Source: Eubacteriaceae bacterium
Lineage (GTDB): Bacteria > Bacillota_A > Clostridia > Eubacteriales > Anaerofustaceae
NCBI GenBank assembly: GCA_031280495.1
Contig: JAITGT010000047.1
Location: 1-12,374 of the forward strand
Length of the DNA: 12,374 nucleotides
Direction: 5' to 3'
The notes beneath the pieces are model-generated. The model saw only the letters and a list, made by a program, of their open reading frames with translations, was not told where the DNA came from and did no database searches. This document shows, piece after piece, positions 1 through 10,547 of the stretch; the first letter of the stretch is position 1, and each line of letters opens with the position of its first letter. The position numbers and the translations under genes are program-made.

Positions 1-644
1 GCTTTGCCGGCTGCGACGCGCTCGCCGCCGCCATTGTGGCAGGCGACGCGCCCACAAACCAGTGCCCCGTCGGCGGATCTGGCGTGGCAGAGAAAGTCTC
101 CAAGGTCATGGGCGCTGAGCCTTCTTCCTCTACAAAGCGCGTTGCCGTCGTTTCCTGCAACGGCGCCAAAGGCAGCTGCCTAAAGAAGTATGAGTACTAT
201 GGGGCGACAGACTGCCAGCAGGCGTCCGCTATTCTCGGCGGCGACAAAGCCTGCGAATTTGGCTGCCTCGGCTTTGGAAGCTGCGTAAAGGCCTGTTCCT
301 TTGGCGCTCTGTCCGTCAACAGCGAAGGCGTCGCCGTGGTGAACCCGGAATTGTGCACATCCTGCGGGAAATGCGCAAAGGCATGCCCGAAAGGCATTAT
401 TCGAATCGTTCCCTACGACAAGCAGGTCGAAGTGCTCTGCAATTCAAAAGATCGCGGCAAAACGGTAAAGGACAAATGCAAAGTCGGCTGCATCGCCTGC
501 GGGATATGCAAGAAAAACTGCCCCTCGGACGCTATCGAGATCGAGGGCAACCTGCCCAAAATTGACAGCGAAAAGTGCACCTCGTGCGGAACCTGCGTGC
601 AAAAGTGCCCCCAAAAGGCCATCTACCGGCTCAAAGCGTCGTAA
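1..644 (+). CDS. rnfB: Rnf complex subunit RnfB, C-terminal part (5' end outside window)
   Basis: RnfB is the iron-sulfur subunit that feeds electrons from reduced ferredoxin into the membrane-bound Rnf complex (ferredoxin:NAD+ oxidoreductase, ion pumping). The frame is open from base 3, so the gene starts upstream; the first GTG at 36 is internal. The opening residues (FAGCDALAAAI...NQCPVGG) are the end of the RnfB N-terminal 4Fe-4S domain. Four cysteine clusters follow: C-x3-C-x5-C-x3-C at about 249-296, then three ferredoxin-type CxxCxxCxxxCP motifs at about 352-390, 487-524 and 573-611, consistent with two 2[4Fe-4S] modules. This is the long RnfB type of anaerobes. rnfB is commonly the last gene of rnfCDGEAB operons, which fits the promoter right after it. 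The membrane anchor and the first two Cys of the N-terminal cluster lie outside the window. An electron-transfer ferredoxin of another complex is the main alternative but less likely. Confidence 0.9.
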   Translation, partial: FAGCDALAAAIVAGDAPTNQCPVGGSGVAEKVSKVMGAEPSSSTKRVAVVSCNGAKGSCLKKYEYYGATDCQQASAILGGDKACEFGCLGFGSCVKACSFGALSVNSEGVAVVNPELCTSCGKCAKACPKGIIRIVPYDKQVEVLCNSKDRGKTVKDKCKVGCIACGICKKNCPSDAIEIEGNLPKIDSEKCTSCGTCVQKCPQKAIYRLKAS

Positions 645-659
645 GCGTGGCGCTTGAGA

Positions 660-688
660 TTGACAATAAATCGTCATTCTGCTAGAAT
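660..688 (+). promoter_or_regulatory. Sigma-70-type promoter of the ATPase operon
   Basis: A perfect -35 box TTGACA (660-665) is followed by exactly 17 nt and the -10 box TAGAAT (683-688, five of six consensus positions). A TG at 680-681 gives an extended -10 (TGC-TAGAAT). Transcription should start near 695, leaving a leader of roughly 158 nt before the first ATPase gene. No terminator separates rnfB from this promoter, so it probably adds to read-through from rnf. Confidence 0.8.
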
Positions 689-741
689 CATTGTGTTTGC
701 GCTATAGATTTTGACATTTAATTCAGAAAATATGGCAAATT

Positions 742-825
742 CACAATTGTGCCAAACTATGCGCTGCAGCGCCAATTGCGGCACTGCGGCGCGGCAAAAA
801 TCAGCGGCTCGGCCGGACGCCGGCC
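742..825 (+). promoter_or_regulatory. Structured leader with three palindromes upstream of the ATPase operon
   Basis: The predicted untranslated leader holds a 10-bp palindrome CACAATTGTG (742-751), a 12-bp palindrome GCGCTGCAGCGC (761-772) and a perfect 6-bp hairpin, GGCCGG (811-816), loop ACG, CCGGCC (820-825). The hairpin ends 9 nt before the Shine-Dalgarno tract GGAAGGTGG (835-843). The palindromes are read directly from the sequence. A role as operator sites or as control of translation initiation is inference. No known riboswitch class is recognised and no poly-U tract follows, so a classical attenuator is not supported. Confidence 0.35.
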
Positions 826-852
826 CACCGGAAAGGAAGGTGGCAAAACGAA

Positions 853-1165
853 ATGGCCCAGGAAGCAATACTAACAATCCGCGCGGCCGAAGACGAAGTC
901 GATTTGCTTGTGCGCGCTGCGCAAGACGAAGCCAAGAGCATCACCTCCTCTGCCCAAGAAGAGGCAAAGGCAAAGCAAAAAGCGCTCTTGGCGGCTGTTG
1001 AGGCAACGTGCGCAGACGTTGTGCGCAATGCCGAGGCAAAAGCGCGGAAATCTGCCGAGTCCCTTCTTCAAAAGAGCAAGAAGGAAATTTCCACCGTCTA
1101 CCAGGCGGACAAGAAGAAGATTGACAAAGCGGTGAGCTTCATTACGGAAAGGATACTCTCTGGCG

Positions 1166-1179
<14 letters not shown>
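853..1179 (+). CDS. atpH: V/A-type ATPase subunit H (G-type peripheral stalk, NtpF-like)
   Basis: A small 108-residue, Ala/Glu/Lys-rich protein that looks almost entirely helical and coiled coil. It matches the size and character of the peripheral-stalk subunit (H in archaea, NtpF in E. hirae), which pairs with subunit E and holds the A3B3 head against subunit I. Identification rests on position (first gene, directly before subunit I), length, and the DEA.. heptad-like pattern, because sequence conservation in this family is weak. The ATG is preceded by GGAAGGTGG at 835-843. The 3' end overlaps the next gene by 14 nt, suggesting translational coupling. Confidence 0.82.
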
Positions 1180-3690
<2,511 letters not shown>

Positions 3691-3702
3691 AGGAGGCTGC
3701 GG

Positions 3703-4302
3703 ATGGCTGATTTAGATGGCCTCGTAAGCCGAATAAAAAGGGAAGGGCAGGAGAGGGCCGAAGCGATCAAGGCAAAGGCCCACTCCGACGCCGAGAAAAT
3801 CCTCTCTGACATGGCAGTTTCCGTTGAGGCGCAAAAATCCAATGCGCTGGCGGCGGCAGAAAGGCAGGCCGGGCAAGCCGGAGAGCGCATCCTTGAAGAC
3901 GAAAAGCAAAAGGCGCGCAACATGGTGCTTTCCGCAAAGCAGGAGACCATTGACAAAGCCTACCAGGCCGCATTGCAGCGCCTGAACGCCATGAGCAAGG
4001 AAAGGTTCATGGATTACGCAAAAGAGGCTGTCTCTTCCTTTAGCCCGGACGGAGGAGAGATCATTCTTCCCAAAAGATACGAATTTGCGGATATCGGCTG
4101 GCTAAACGATCACCTTAGGCAGAAGGGCCAGAAGGGCAACCTAGCCCTCTATTCTGGCGAGCGCGACATATCTGGCGGTTTTGTGCTCGTCAAAGGCGGC
4201 ATAGAGAGAAACAACACATTTGAGGCTCTTTTGGAGTACTACCGCTTTGAGACGGAGGGCACGGTTCTTGAGATTCTGTTCGGGAAAGGGGCTCCATCTT
4301 GA
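3703..4302 (+). CDS. atpE: V/A-type ATPase subunit E (peripheral stalk)
   Basis: A 199-residue peripheral-stalk subunit that partners subunit H and binds the B subunits of the catalytic head. The N-terminal roughly 95 residues are highly charged, Ala-rich coiled coil (residues 10-85). The C-terminal half is a globular domain with a glycine turn (SGGFVLVKGGIERNNTFEALLEYYRFE), characteristic of NtpE/AtpE. Its start is fixed by AAAGGAGG at 3689-3696, which overlaps the stop codon of atpK. The stop codon overlaps the TTG start of atpC in TTGA. Confidence 0.93.
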   Translation: MADLDGLVSRIKREGQERAEAIKAKAHSDAEKILSDMAVSVEAQKSNALAAAERQAGQAGERILEDEKQKARNMVLSAKQETIDKAYQAALQRLNAMSKERFMDYAKEAVSSFSPDGGEIILPKRYEFADIGWLNDHLRQKGQKGNLALYSGERDISGGFVLVKGGIERNNTFEALLEYYRFETEGTVLEILFGKGAPS

Positions 4303-5381
4303 GGGCGGAAGATTTCGTTGAAATGTCCGCGCTGCTTCGGGTAATGGAGACCAGGGTTTTAAGCGCAGAGAGCATTGAGCGCGCGCTGGACAGCCAGACT
4401 GCGGAAGAGTGCCTCAGGGCGCTCTCCCAGGCGACCTCATACGATTTTTCGCAGCTGCGGATTGTGGGGGAGTACGAAGGCGTCCTCAAAGACTCCCTCG
4501 AAAAGCTGTATGGCGCTATGTACCAGCTTGCTGGGGAAAAGAACAGCGCCGTCGTAGACATTCTGAGCCACAGATACGATTACCACAACATGAAAGCGGC
4601 CCTCAAAGCCGCTTTTAACCCAGTTCCGGGCAGCGCGGAATCCATGTATGTCCGGGCAAGCGGCGTGAGCCCTTCCGACATTGAAGCCTACGCCGCCCAA
4701 GAGATTGCCTTGCAGGGCGGGGGCGGCGAAGAGGAAAAAAAGGAAGGCTATTCCTTTATCCCCCAAAAGGAAAAGGGCACGCACAGCCTTCCGGAATACT
4801 GCCGCGAGGCAATTGACTCCCTTGTCGGCGCCTTTCGCGAAACAGGCGACCCGCAGGGCATCGACGTGGGCGCAGACAAAGCAATGTTTGCCCACCAGCT
4901 GGCTGTGGCCAAAGCGGCGGATTTTGGCTTCGCCCTTGACTACCTTCTCCATTCTATAGACTTTTACAATGTCAAGGCTCTGCTCAGGGCCAAAAACATG
5001 AAAAAGACATTGCGTTTTGCCACTGCCAGCCTTGTTCCAGGCGGCATGGTTCCCATTGCCGAACTGTCCGCAAATTATGACAGGGAGCCAGAAGAGATGG
5101 CCAATGCCCTGAGGTTTCAATACTTCGGGCCTTCCATTCAAAAGGGCATGGACTCTTTCCCTCGCAAAGGGAACTTTTCCGATCTGGAAAAGCAATTCGA
5201 CAATGAGCTCATCGCCCTTGCAAAACAGTCAAAATATGTTGCCTTTGGCCCGGAAATCCTATTCAGCTATATCTTAAACAAAGAGAATGAGATCCGCCAG
5301 ATTCGGCTGATTCTCGCAGGCAAAATAAACGGCCTTAAGGCAGAGGGCATTCGGGAAAGGCTGCGTGACAACTATGCATAA
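4299..5381 (+). CDS. atpC: V/A-type ATPase subunit C (central stalk/rotor adaptor, d-type)
   Basis: A 360-residue subunit that sits on the K ring and connects it to the D/F shaft. Recognisable family blocks are [14 protein letters not shown] (about 87-100), [13 protein letters not shown] (about 222-234) and the C-terminal [18 protein letters not shown]. The start is a TTG at 4299 overlapping the TGA of atpE, with GAAAGGGG eight or so bases upstream; no ATG fits as well. The protein is somewhat longer than usual, apparently because of a charged, glycine-rich stretch at residues 139-167 ([12 protein letters not shown] onward) that looks like a surface insertion. The end overlaps atpF. Confidence 0.93.
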   Translation: MRAEDFVEMSALLRVMETRVLSAESIERALDSQTAEECLRALSQATSYDFSQLRIVGEYEGVLKDSLEKLYGAMYQLAGEKNSAVVDILSHRYDYHNMKAALKAAFNPVPGSAESMYVRASGVSPSDIEAYAAQEIALQGGGGEEEKKEGYSFIPQKEKGTHSLPEYCREAIDSLVGAFRETGDPQGIDVGADKAMFAHQLAVAKAADFGFALDYLLHSIDFYNVKALLRAKNMKKTLRFATASLVPGGMVPIAELSANYDREPEEMANALRFQYFGPSIQKGMDSFPRKGNFSDLEKQFDNELIALAKQSKYVAFGPEILFSYILNKENEIRQIRLILAGKINGLKAEGIRERLRDNYA

Positions 5382-5691
5382 GGTTGCTGTGGTCGGCGAC
5401 CGCGATTCTGTCCTGTGCTTTCGCGCCTTTGGCTTTTCCGTCTTTGCTGCCTCGGAAGACGACGCCGAGCAGACGAGAAAGCTGATTGACGCTCTAGCCA
5501 AAGACGAGTATGGCATCATCTTTGTTACAGAGCAGATTGCGCAAACGGTCAATGAGACCATCGATCGCTACAATGAGTCATTGGTTCCCGCAATTATACT
5601 GATTCCGTCCAATAAAGGCTCTCTTGGGATTGGAATGGCAAGGATCCGCTCCAACGTCGAGAAAGCGGTCGGCATCAATATACTTGACTAA
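5374..5691 (+). CDS. atpF: V/A-type ATPase subunit F (central shaft, NtpG-like)
   Basis: A small central-shaft protein that binds subunit D within the rotor. From the ATG at 5374 it is 105 residues and begins [20 protein letters not shown], the typical Rossmann-like start of the family; IIFVTEQIA (about 49-57) and the C-terminal [13 protein letters not shown] also fit. A GTG at 5365 would add three residues. Both lie after GGGAAAGG at 5353-5360, whose spacing does not decide between them, and the ATG is chosen on family resemblance. The gene overlaps the end of atpC by 8 nt, and 20 nt separate it from atpA. Confidence 0.93.
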   Translation: MHKVAVVGDRDSVLCFRAFGFSVFAASEDDAEQTRKLIDALAKDEYGIIFVTEQIAQTVNETIDRYNESLVPAIILIPSNKGSLGIGMARIRSNVEKAVGINILD

Positions 5692-5711
5692 CATTTCGGA
5701 AAGGAGCATTT

Positions 5712-7484
5712 ATGGAAGTCGGAAAAGTGATTAAGGTTTCGGGGCCATTGGTTGTAGCGGAAGGCATGGGAAGCGCCCGCGTCTATGATGTTGTGCACGT
5801 GTCCAAGCAGAACCTGATCGGAGAGATCATCGAAATGCGCGGCGATCAGGCGTCCATCCAGGTTTATGAAGAAACTTCGATGCTTGGGCCTGGAGAAGAC
5901 GTTGTGACGACCGAAGAGCCTTTGAGCGTTGAGCTTGGCCCTGGGCTCCTCGAATCCATGTTTGACGGAATCCAGCGCCCACTGGAAGCCATCCGCGAAG
6001 GCGTTGGCGATTTCATTGAGCGCGGCGTCACCGTTCTCTCCCTGAACAGGCAGAGAGTATGGGAGTTTAGCGCCACAGCGAAGGCTGGCGACATTGTTGA
6101 AGCAGGCGACATCATCGGCACCGTGCCCGAAAACAACATTGTCACCCACAGGATTATGGTTCCGCCGAACGCGGCGGGCAAAATAAAGTCAATAAAGAGC
6201 GGCTCCTACACCGTCGATGGGACCGTGGCGGTGCTGGAAACGGCAAAAGGCGATGTGGAACTGTCCCTCATGCAGAAATGGCCCGTGCGCATCAGCCGCC
6301 CATACAAGCAGAAACTCTCGCCGGAGCGGCCAATGATTACCGGCCAAAGGGTGGTGGACACGTTCTTTCCCATCACAAAGGGGGGCACTGCCTGCGTCCC
6401 TGGCCCTTTTGGCTCAGGCAAGACAGTCATTCAGCACCAGCTTGCGAAATGGTCCGATGTGGAGATCGTCGTTTATGTCGGATGCGGCGAGCGCGGAAAC
6501 GAAATGACCGACGTTTTGAATGAGTTCCCGGAACTGATTGACCCAACCACCGGCGAGCCTCTCATGAAGCGCACCATTCTCATCGCAAACACGTCCAACA
6601 TGCCGGTTGCCGCCCGCGAAGCATCCATCTATACCGGAATCACCATCGCGGAATACTACCGCGATATGGGATACTCTGTTGCTTTGATGGCGGACTCTAC
6701 CTCCCGCTGGGCGGAAGCCCTTCGAGAAATGAGCGGCCGCCTTGAGGAAATGCCTGGCGAAGAAGGCTACCCGGCATACCTGGGCAGCCGCCTGTCTGAG
6801 TTTTATGAAAGGGCCGGCAATGTTGTGTGCCTGGGATCCGATGGGCGCAAAGGCACCCTGACGGCCATTGGGGCCGTTTCGCCCCCTGGCGGGGATCTTT
6901 CCGAGCCAGTCACGCAGGCGACTCTGCGCATCGTCAAAGTTTTCTGGTCCCTTGACTCCTCATTGGCATACCAAAGGCATTTCCCAGCCATCAACTGGCT
7001 GAACTCGTACTCGCTGTACAACACGGAGGCGATGGCGTGGTTTGACGCAAATGTCCACGACGACTTTAGCGTATTCCGCAACCAGGCGATGATGTTCTTG
7101 CAGGATGAGTCTGAGCTGAACGAAATCGTCCGCTTAGTCGGCTACGACTCTTTGGGCGAGTCCGACCAGCTGAAGCTTGAAGTGGCGAAATCCATTCGCG
7201 AAGACTTCCTCCAGCAGAACTCTTTCAACGATATCGACAGCTACGCCCCTCTTGAAAAGCAGTACAAGATGCTGAAAGCCGTTCTTCACTTTGGAGAAGA
7301 AGCCTCGCGCGCGCTGACCTCCGGCGTCTACCTTAAGAAGATTTTGGCGCTTGAGGTGCGCGAAACCATCGCCCGCGCCAAGTACGTTGCAACGGAAAAC
7401 CTAAACTCGCTTGATGAGCTGATCGCCCAGATCACCCGTGAAATCAGCGAGCTGATAGAAAGCGAGGCGGTTACGAATGCCTAA
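5712..7484 (+). CDS. atpA: V/A-type ATPase catalytic subunit A
   Basis: A 590-residue catalytic nucleotide-binding subunit of the A3B3 head, performing ATP hydrolysis or synthesis. The N-terminal beta-barrel (about 1-70) is followed by the A-specific insertion domain (about 110-190, including the [15 protein letters not shown] segment). The P-loop is GPFGSGKT at 231-238, the catalytic Glu is E260 in GCGERGNEM, and [14 protein letters not shown] and [17 protein letters not shown] are family signatures. All key residues are present, so it should be active. The length equals that of E. hirae NtpA within a few residues. GGAAAGGAG at 5698-5706 fixes the ATG. The 3' end overlaps atpB by 8 nt. Confidence 0.98.
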   Translation: MEVGKVIKVSGPLVVAEGMGSARVYDVVHVSKQNLIGEIIEMRGDQASIQVYEETSMLGPGEDVVTTEEPLSVELGPGLLESMFDGIQRPLEAIREGVGDFIERGVTVLSLNRQRVWEFSATAKAGDIVEAGDIIGTVPENNIVTHRIMVPPNAAGKIKSIKSGSYTVDGTVAVLETAKGDVELSLMQKWPVRISRPYKQKLSPERPMITGQRVVDTFFPITKGGTACVPGPFGSGKTVIQHQLAKWSDVEIVVYVGCGERGNEMTDVLNEFPELIDPTTGEPLMKRTILIANTSNMPVAAREASIYTGITIAEYYRDMGYSVALMADSTSRWAEALREMSGRLEEMPGEEGYPAYLGSRLSEFYERAGNVVCLGSDGRKGTLTAIGAVSPPGGDLSEPVTQATLRIVKVFWSLDSSLAYQRHFPAINWLNSYSLYNTEAMAWFDANVHDDFSVFRNQAMMFLQDESELNEIVRLVGYDSLGESDQLKLEVAKSIREDFLQQNSFNDIDSYAPLEKQYKMLKAVLHFGEEASRALTSGVYLKKILALEVRETIARAKYVATENLNSLDELIAQITREISELIESEAVTNA

Positions 7485-8847
7485 AGAATACAAAACGATA
7501 ACCGAGGTAGTTGGCCCGCTGATGGTCGTCGAGAAGGTTGAAGGCGTCAAGTACGACGAGCTTGTCGAAATTGAGACGCAGTCAGGCGAAATACGCTCCG
7601 GCAAGGTTTTGGAAGTCAACGGCGACCAGGCGGTCGTCCAGCTTTTCGCCAGTTCCCAGGGCATCAACCCCCAGGGATCAAAGGCGAAGTTCCTTTCCCG
7701 CCCGCAAACCTTGGGCGTTTCGGAAGACATGCTTGGAAGGGTCTTCGACGGAATGGGCCGCGTCAAAGACGGCGGGCCCAACATCATCGCTGATGAAAGG
7801 CGCGACATCAACGGCGTGCCAATCAACCCTGTCTCCCGCGACTACCCGTCCGAGTTCATTCAAACGGGCGTTTCCGCCATTGACGGCCTAAACACTCTTG
7901 TCCGCGGCCAAAAGCTTCCTGTGTTCTCCGGCTCCGGCCTGCCCCACAAAGAGCTGGCCGCGCAGATTGCCAGGCAGTCAAGGGTGCTGAATACGGACTC
8001 CAGCTTTGCGGTTGTGTTTGCCGCCATTGGCATCACGTTCGAAGAAGCCCAGTTCTTTATAGAAGACTTCACGCGCACAGGCGCAATTCACCGCGCTGTA
8101 TTGTTTATGAACCTCGCGGACGACCCGGCGGTTGAGCGCATATCCACACCCCGCATGGCCCTCACGATGGCTGAGTACCTCGCCTATGAGAAGAACATGC
8201 ATATTCTTGTCATCATGACCGACATAACGAACTACTGCGAGGCTCTGCGCGAAATCTCCGCTGCCCGCAAGGAGGTCCCCGGCCGCCGCGGCTATCCCGG
8301 ATATCTCTACACCGACCTTGCTTCCCTATATGAGCGCGCAGGCCGAATCAAGGGCAGGGAAGGCTCGATCACGCAGATCCCAATTCTGAGCATGCCGGAA
8401 GACGACAAGACCCACCCCATTCCTGATCTAACCGGCTATATCACCGAAGGGCAGGTCATCCTGTCCCGCGACCTTTACCGCGCAAACATCAATCCGCCCA
8501 TCGACGTGCTTCCATCCCTCTCGCGCCTTAAGGACAAGGGCATCGGAAAAGGCAAGACGAGGGAAGACCATGCGGACACAATGAACCAGCTCTTTGCCGC
8601 CTACGCCTCTGGCAAGGACGCAAAGGAGCTTTCAGTTATCCTCGGCGAGTCTGCGCTGTCCGACACGGACAAAGTGTTTGCCAAGTTTTCCGACGAATTT
8701 GAGAAGAGGTATATCAACCAAGGCTTTGACTCAAACCGCTCCATTGAGGAGACGCTCACTATTGGGTGGGAGCTGCTCAAGATGCTTCCGCGCACCGAGC
8801 TCAAGAGGGTGCGCGACGAATACCTTGAGAAATATATGCCGGCATAA
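7477..8847 (+). CDS. atpB: V/A-type ATPase regulatory/non-catalytic subunit B
   Basis: A 456-residue non-catalytic partner of subunit A. It has no Walker A lysine-threonine motif: the equivalent loop reads [17 protein letters not shown], as is normal for B subunits. It keeps the arginine finger R350 in [20 protein letters not shown], which completes the catalytic site of the adjacent A subunit. Other family blocks are [26 protein letters not shown] and [25 protein letters not shown] at 7477 overlaps the 3' end of atpA by 8 nt, giving tight coupling of the two head subunits; GAGGCGG upstream serves as ribosome-binding site. Confidence 0.98.
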   Translation: MPKEYKTITEVVGPLMVVEKVEGVKYDELVEIETQSGEIRSGKVLEVNGDQAVVQLFASSQGINPQGSKAKFLSRPQTLGVSEDMLGRVFDGMGRVKDGGPNIIADERRDINGVPINPVSRDYPSEFIQTGVSAIDGLNTLVRGQKLPVFSGSGLPHKELAAQIARQSRVLNTDSSFAVVFAAIGITFEEAQFFIEDFTRTGAIHRAVLFMNLADDPAVERISTPRMALTMAEYLAYEKNMHILVIMTDITNYCEALREISAARKEVPGRRGYPGYLYTDLASLYERAGRIKGREGSITQIPILSMPEDDKTHPIPDLTGYITEGQVILSRDLYRANINPPIDVLPSLSRLKDKGIGKGKTREDHADTMNQLFAAYASGKDAKELSVILGESALSDTDKVFAKFSDEFEKRYINQGFDSNRSIEETLTIGWELLKMLPRTELKRVRDEYLEKYMPA

Positions 8848-8867
8848 AGCAAAGGCGGTGAAAGCTA

Positions 8868-9551
8868 TTGGCTAGGCTAAACGTCAATCCAAACCGAATG
8901 GAGCTCACAAAACTCAAGACAAGGCTTGGGACGGCCAGAAAAGGCCACAAGCTCCTCAAAGACAAGCAGGATGAGCTTATGCGCCAATTCATCGACCTTG
9001 TCAAGCGCAACAACGAGCTCAGAAAGTCGGTTGAGGAAGAGCTGATTGCGGCTTACAAAGATTTTGTCATGGTAGGAGCGCTCGTTTCCAACAACTTCCT
9101 GGAAGAGGCCGTGATGTATCCGGTCGAAACGATCGCTCTGGAAGTGTCGACGAAGCATCTATTGTCTGTTCAGGTGCCAAAGATGGAATTTGTCATGGGC
9201 AGCGGGGAAGGCGGCGGCGAGGGGGGCATCTACCCCTACGGATTCCTCGGCACTTCGGACGAATTGGATCGGGCTATCTTTAAGCTCAACAGCATCCTTC
9301 CAAAGCTGCTGGAGCTGGGCGAGATCGAGAAGAGCTGCAACCTCCTGACCGACGAGATCGAAAAGACAAGGCGAAGGGTGAACGCCTTGGAGTATATGAC
9401 CATTCCCCAGCTGGAAGAGACCATCAAGTATATTGTCATGAAGCTGGACGAAAATGAAAGGTCGAATGTCATTCGCCTGATGAAAGTCAAGTCGATGATT
9501 GAGGCCGAAGCTGCTCAGGCGCAAAGAAGGCAAAAAGCGCAAAATGCATAA
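8868..9551 (+). CDS. atpD: V/A-type ATPase subunit D (central rotor shaft)
   Basis: A 227-residue central shaft subunit: two long helices forming an antiparallel coiled coil inside the A3B3 head. The N-terminal [17 protein letters not shown] and the following [18 protein letters not shown] are strong family signatures, and the C-terminal half ([16 protein letters not shown]...[14 protein letters not shown]) completes the second helix. The start is TTG at 8868; it gives exactly the expected N-terminus, an in-frame stop lies 9 nt upstream, and AAAGGCGG at about 8851-8858 is the ribosome-binding site. A glycine-rich loop [11 protein letters not shown] (110-120) lies between the helices. It is the last gene of the operon; its stop codon abuts a terminator. 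Confidence 0.96.
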   Translation: MARLNVNPNRMELTKLKTRLGTARKGHKLLKDKQDELMRQFIDLVKRNNELRKSVEEELIAAYKDFVMVGALVSNNFLEEAVMYPVETIALEVSTKHLLSVQVPKMEFVMGSGEGGGEGGIYPYGFLGTSDELDRAIFKLNSILPKLLELGEIEKSCNLLTDEIEKTRRRVNALEYMTIPQLEETIKYIVMKLDENERSNVIRLMKVKSMIEAEAAQAQRRQKAQNA

Positions 9552-9577
9552 AAAAAGCCGCAGGCGCGGCTTTTTTT
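9550..9577 (+). terminator. Rho-independent terminator of the ATPase operon
   Basis: Seven A residues, stem GCCGC (9557-9561), loop AGGC, stem GCGGC (9566-9570), then seven T residues. The A tract can pair with the T tract, so the hairpin is symmetric and could also stop minus-strand transcripts. It begins inside the atpD stop codon. Confidence 0.93.
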
Positions 9578-9601
9578 CAATCCATAATCTGATCTTCAAA
9601 G

Positions 9602-9662
9602 AGCGCCCTGCGCAGCTTCGCGGCAAGGCTCCCTGCTATTTTGGCCTAGGGCGCTTTTTTTT
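9602..9662 (+). terminator. Second, larger terminator-like hairpin
   Basis: AGCGCCCT (9602-9609) pairs perfectly with AGGGCGCT (9648-9655), which runs into eight T residues (9655-9662). The 38-nt interior can form a further short pairing (AGGC with GCCT at 9644-9647). It lies 24 nt beyond the first terminator and looks like a back-up terminator on the + strand. A small RNA 3' end is possible, but no promoter for one is seen. Confidence 0.65.
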
Positions 9663-9897
9663 GTTTGCGCCCTCACAGTCGCGCTGGCTTCAAAAGCTCT
9701 CCGCCTGCATGCCTGATCTCTGGGCGAATTGGCCTGCCGGGTGCAAGACGGCGCCCAATCCCCTTTTTGCGCCGCTGCCGAAAGGGTTTTCAGCGAGAGA
9801 GGCAAGGGAAAAAAAGGCGATCCGCCCTATTTTGCTCTGCATTCGGCAGGGCAGGCAGGAATATTTGGAAGGCCCAGGGAGAAGCCGCTTTGCTGCC
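9663..9897. other. Intergenic region between convergent genes, no gene seen
   Basis: This stretch, together with the two terminators, separates the ATPase operon from the convergent minus-strand genes. No reading frame here has a ribosome-binding site or recognisable protein. A weaker + strand structure occurs at about 9728-9765: ATTGG pairs with CCAAT, with an inner GGGTGC/GCGCCC stem, followed by CCCCTTTTT. It may be a third, imperfect terminator. The minus-strand terminator candidate at 9809-9826 is listed separately. Confidence 0.5.
9809..9826 (-). terminator. Candidate minus-strand terminator
   Basis: Read on the minus strand: GGCG (9826-9823), loop GAT, CGCC (9819-9816), then seven T residues. 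The stem is only 4 bp but all G/C. It lies 72 nt after the stop of the uncharacterised minus-strand gene, where a terminator is expected. Confidence 0.5.
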
Positions 9898-10461
9898 TTA
9901 GGCCTGCTTTCCGTTCGAAATGTCAGCAATCTCATCCAAATGGCTGAGCAGAAATCTCTGCGCCTGCTCGCTGTATGTGACGCTTATGTATTCCCTTCCG
10001 TCAAAATTTCGGGGCTCAGCGTTAATGCCGAGCGCCTTTCCCGCTTCGGTCACAGATTTTTGGCTCTTTCCCTGGATCTCCACGACTGCCAGCATGCCGT
10101 TCTTCACGAGCCATTTCCCAAACGCAGCCACTTTCAGCTTGCCGGAAGAGCCGGGGTCGATGCAGGCGTTAACCCTCTCGCAAAATTTCGTAATCTGCAC
10201 GGGATCCTGCGAGATCTCCACTCTCTCTTTTTCTTCCTCTGCCATCCGAAAGGGAAGCGGGCCCTTTCCCGCCCGCTGGGCAGCGCCTGCATTGGCAATA
10301 GCTTCCTGCAGTACATCCGAGACAAAAAAGAAGCAGCGCGCGAGGCGAACGTTGGCAAGTGTTGCGTCTTCGGGCATTTTTTCCTTTGTGATGGGGTCGA
10401 CGCCAACCGCCAGGCTGTCGATGTATTCTTTCGCCCTCTTCAGTGTTTCAAGCCTGTCCAT
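9898..10461 (-). CDS. Uncharacterised protein (about 187 residues)
   Basis: A soluble-looking protein with no signal peptide or membrane segment and no family I can name with certainty. The N-terminal part (MDRLETLKRAKEYIDSLAVGVDPIT...NVRLARCFFFVSDVLQEAI) resembles conserved hypothetical proteins I associate with Firmicutes. A central charged linker (MAEEEKERVEIS) follows, then a C-terminal part (ITKFCERVN...FGKWLVKNGMLAVVE...SVTEAGKALGI) that reads like a winged-helix DNA-binding fold; that fold is inference. Start choice: ATG at 10461 lacks a clear Shine-Dalgarno but begins right at the conserved-looking block. A TTG at 10503, 8 nt after AAAGGA, would add 14 residues and is a serious alternative; an ATG at 10590 would overlap the upstream gene. 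The gene follows the pentapeptide gene by 86 nt on the same strand, probably co-transcribed. Confidence 0.72.
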   Translation of the reverse strand: MDRLETLKRAKEYIDSLAVGVDPITKEKMPEDATLANVRLARCFFFVSDVLQEAIANAGAAQRAGKGPLPFRMAEEEKERVEISQDPVQITKFCERVNACIDPGSSGKLKVAAFGKWLVKNGMLAVVEIQGKSQKSVTEAGKALGINAEPRNFDGREYISVTYSEQAQRFLLSHLDEIADISNGKQA

Positions 10462-10547
10462 GGCTATGCGGCCGCGCGCCCCCAGCTTTCGGGAAGGCGC
10501 CAAGCGGCCTATCCTTTCTTCGCTTATTCTTCTGTCCCTGCTATGGC

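Noticed and set aside
711..740. A second TTGACA (711-716) as another promoter
   Set aside because: No acceptable -10 box occurs at 16-18 nt; the AT-rich TATGGC is only 14 nt away.
734..757. Sigma-54-like promoter on the minus strand (TTGGCAC...TTTGC)
   Set aside because: The spacing between the TGGCAC and TTGC-like elements is about 10 nt instead of 5, and it would transcribe antisense into rnfB.
4437..5195. A 252-codon minus-strand frame
   Set aside because: It is entirely antisense to atpC, a clearly recognisable gene; its Phe/Val/His-rich content is the expected mirror of GC-biased codons.
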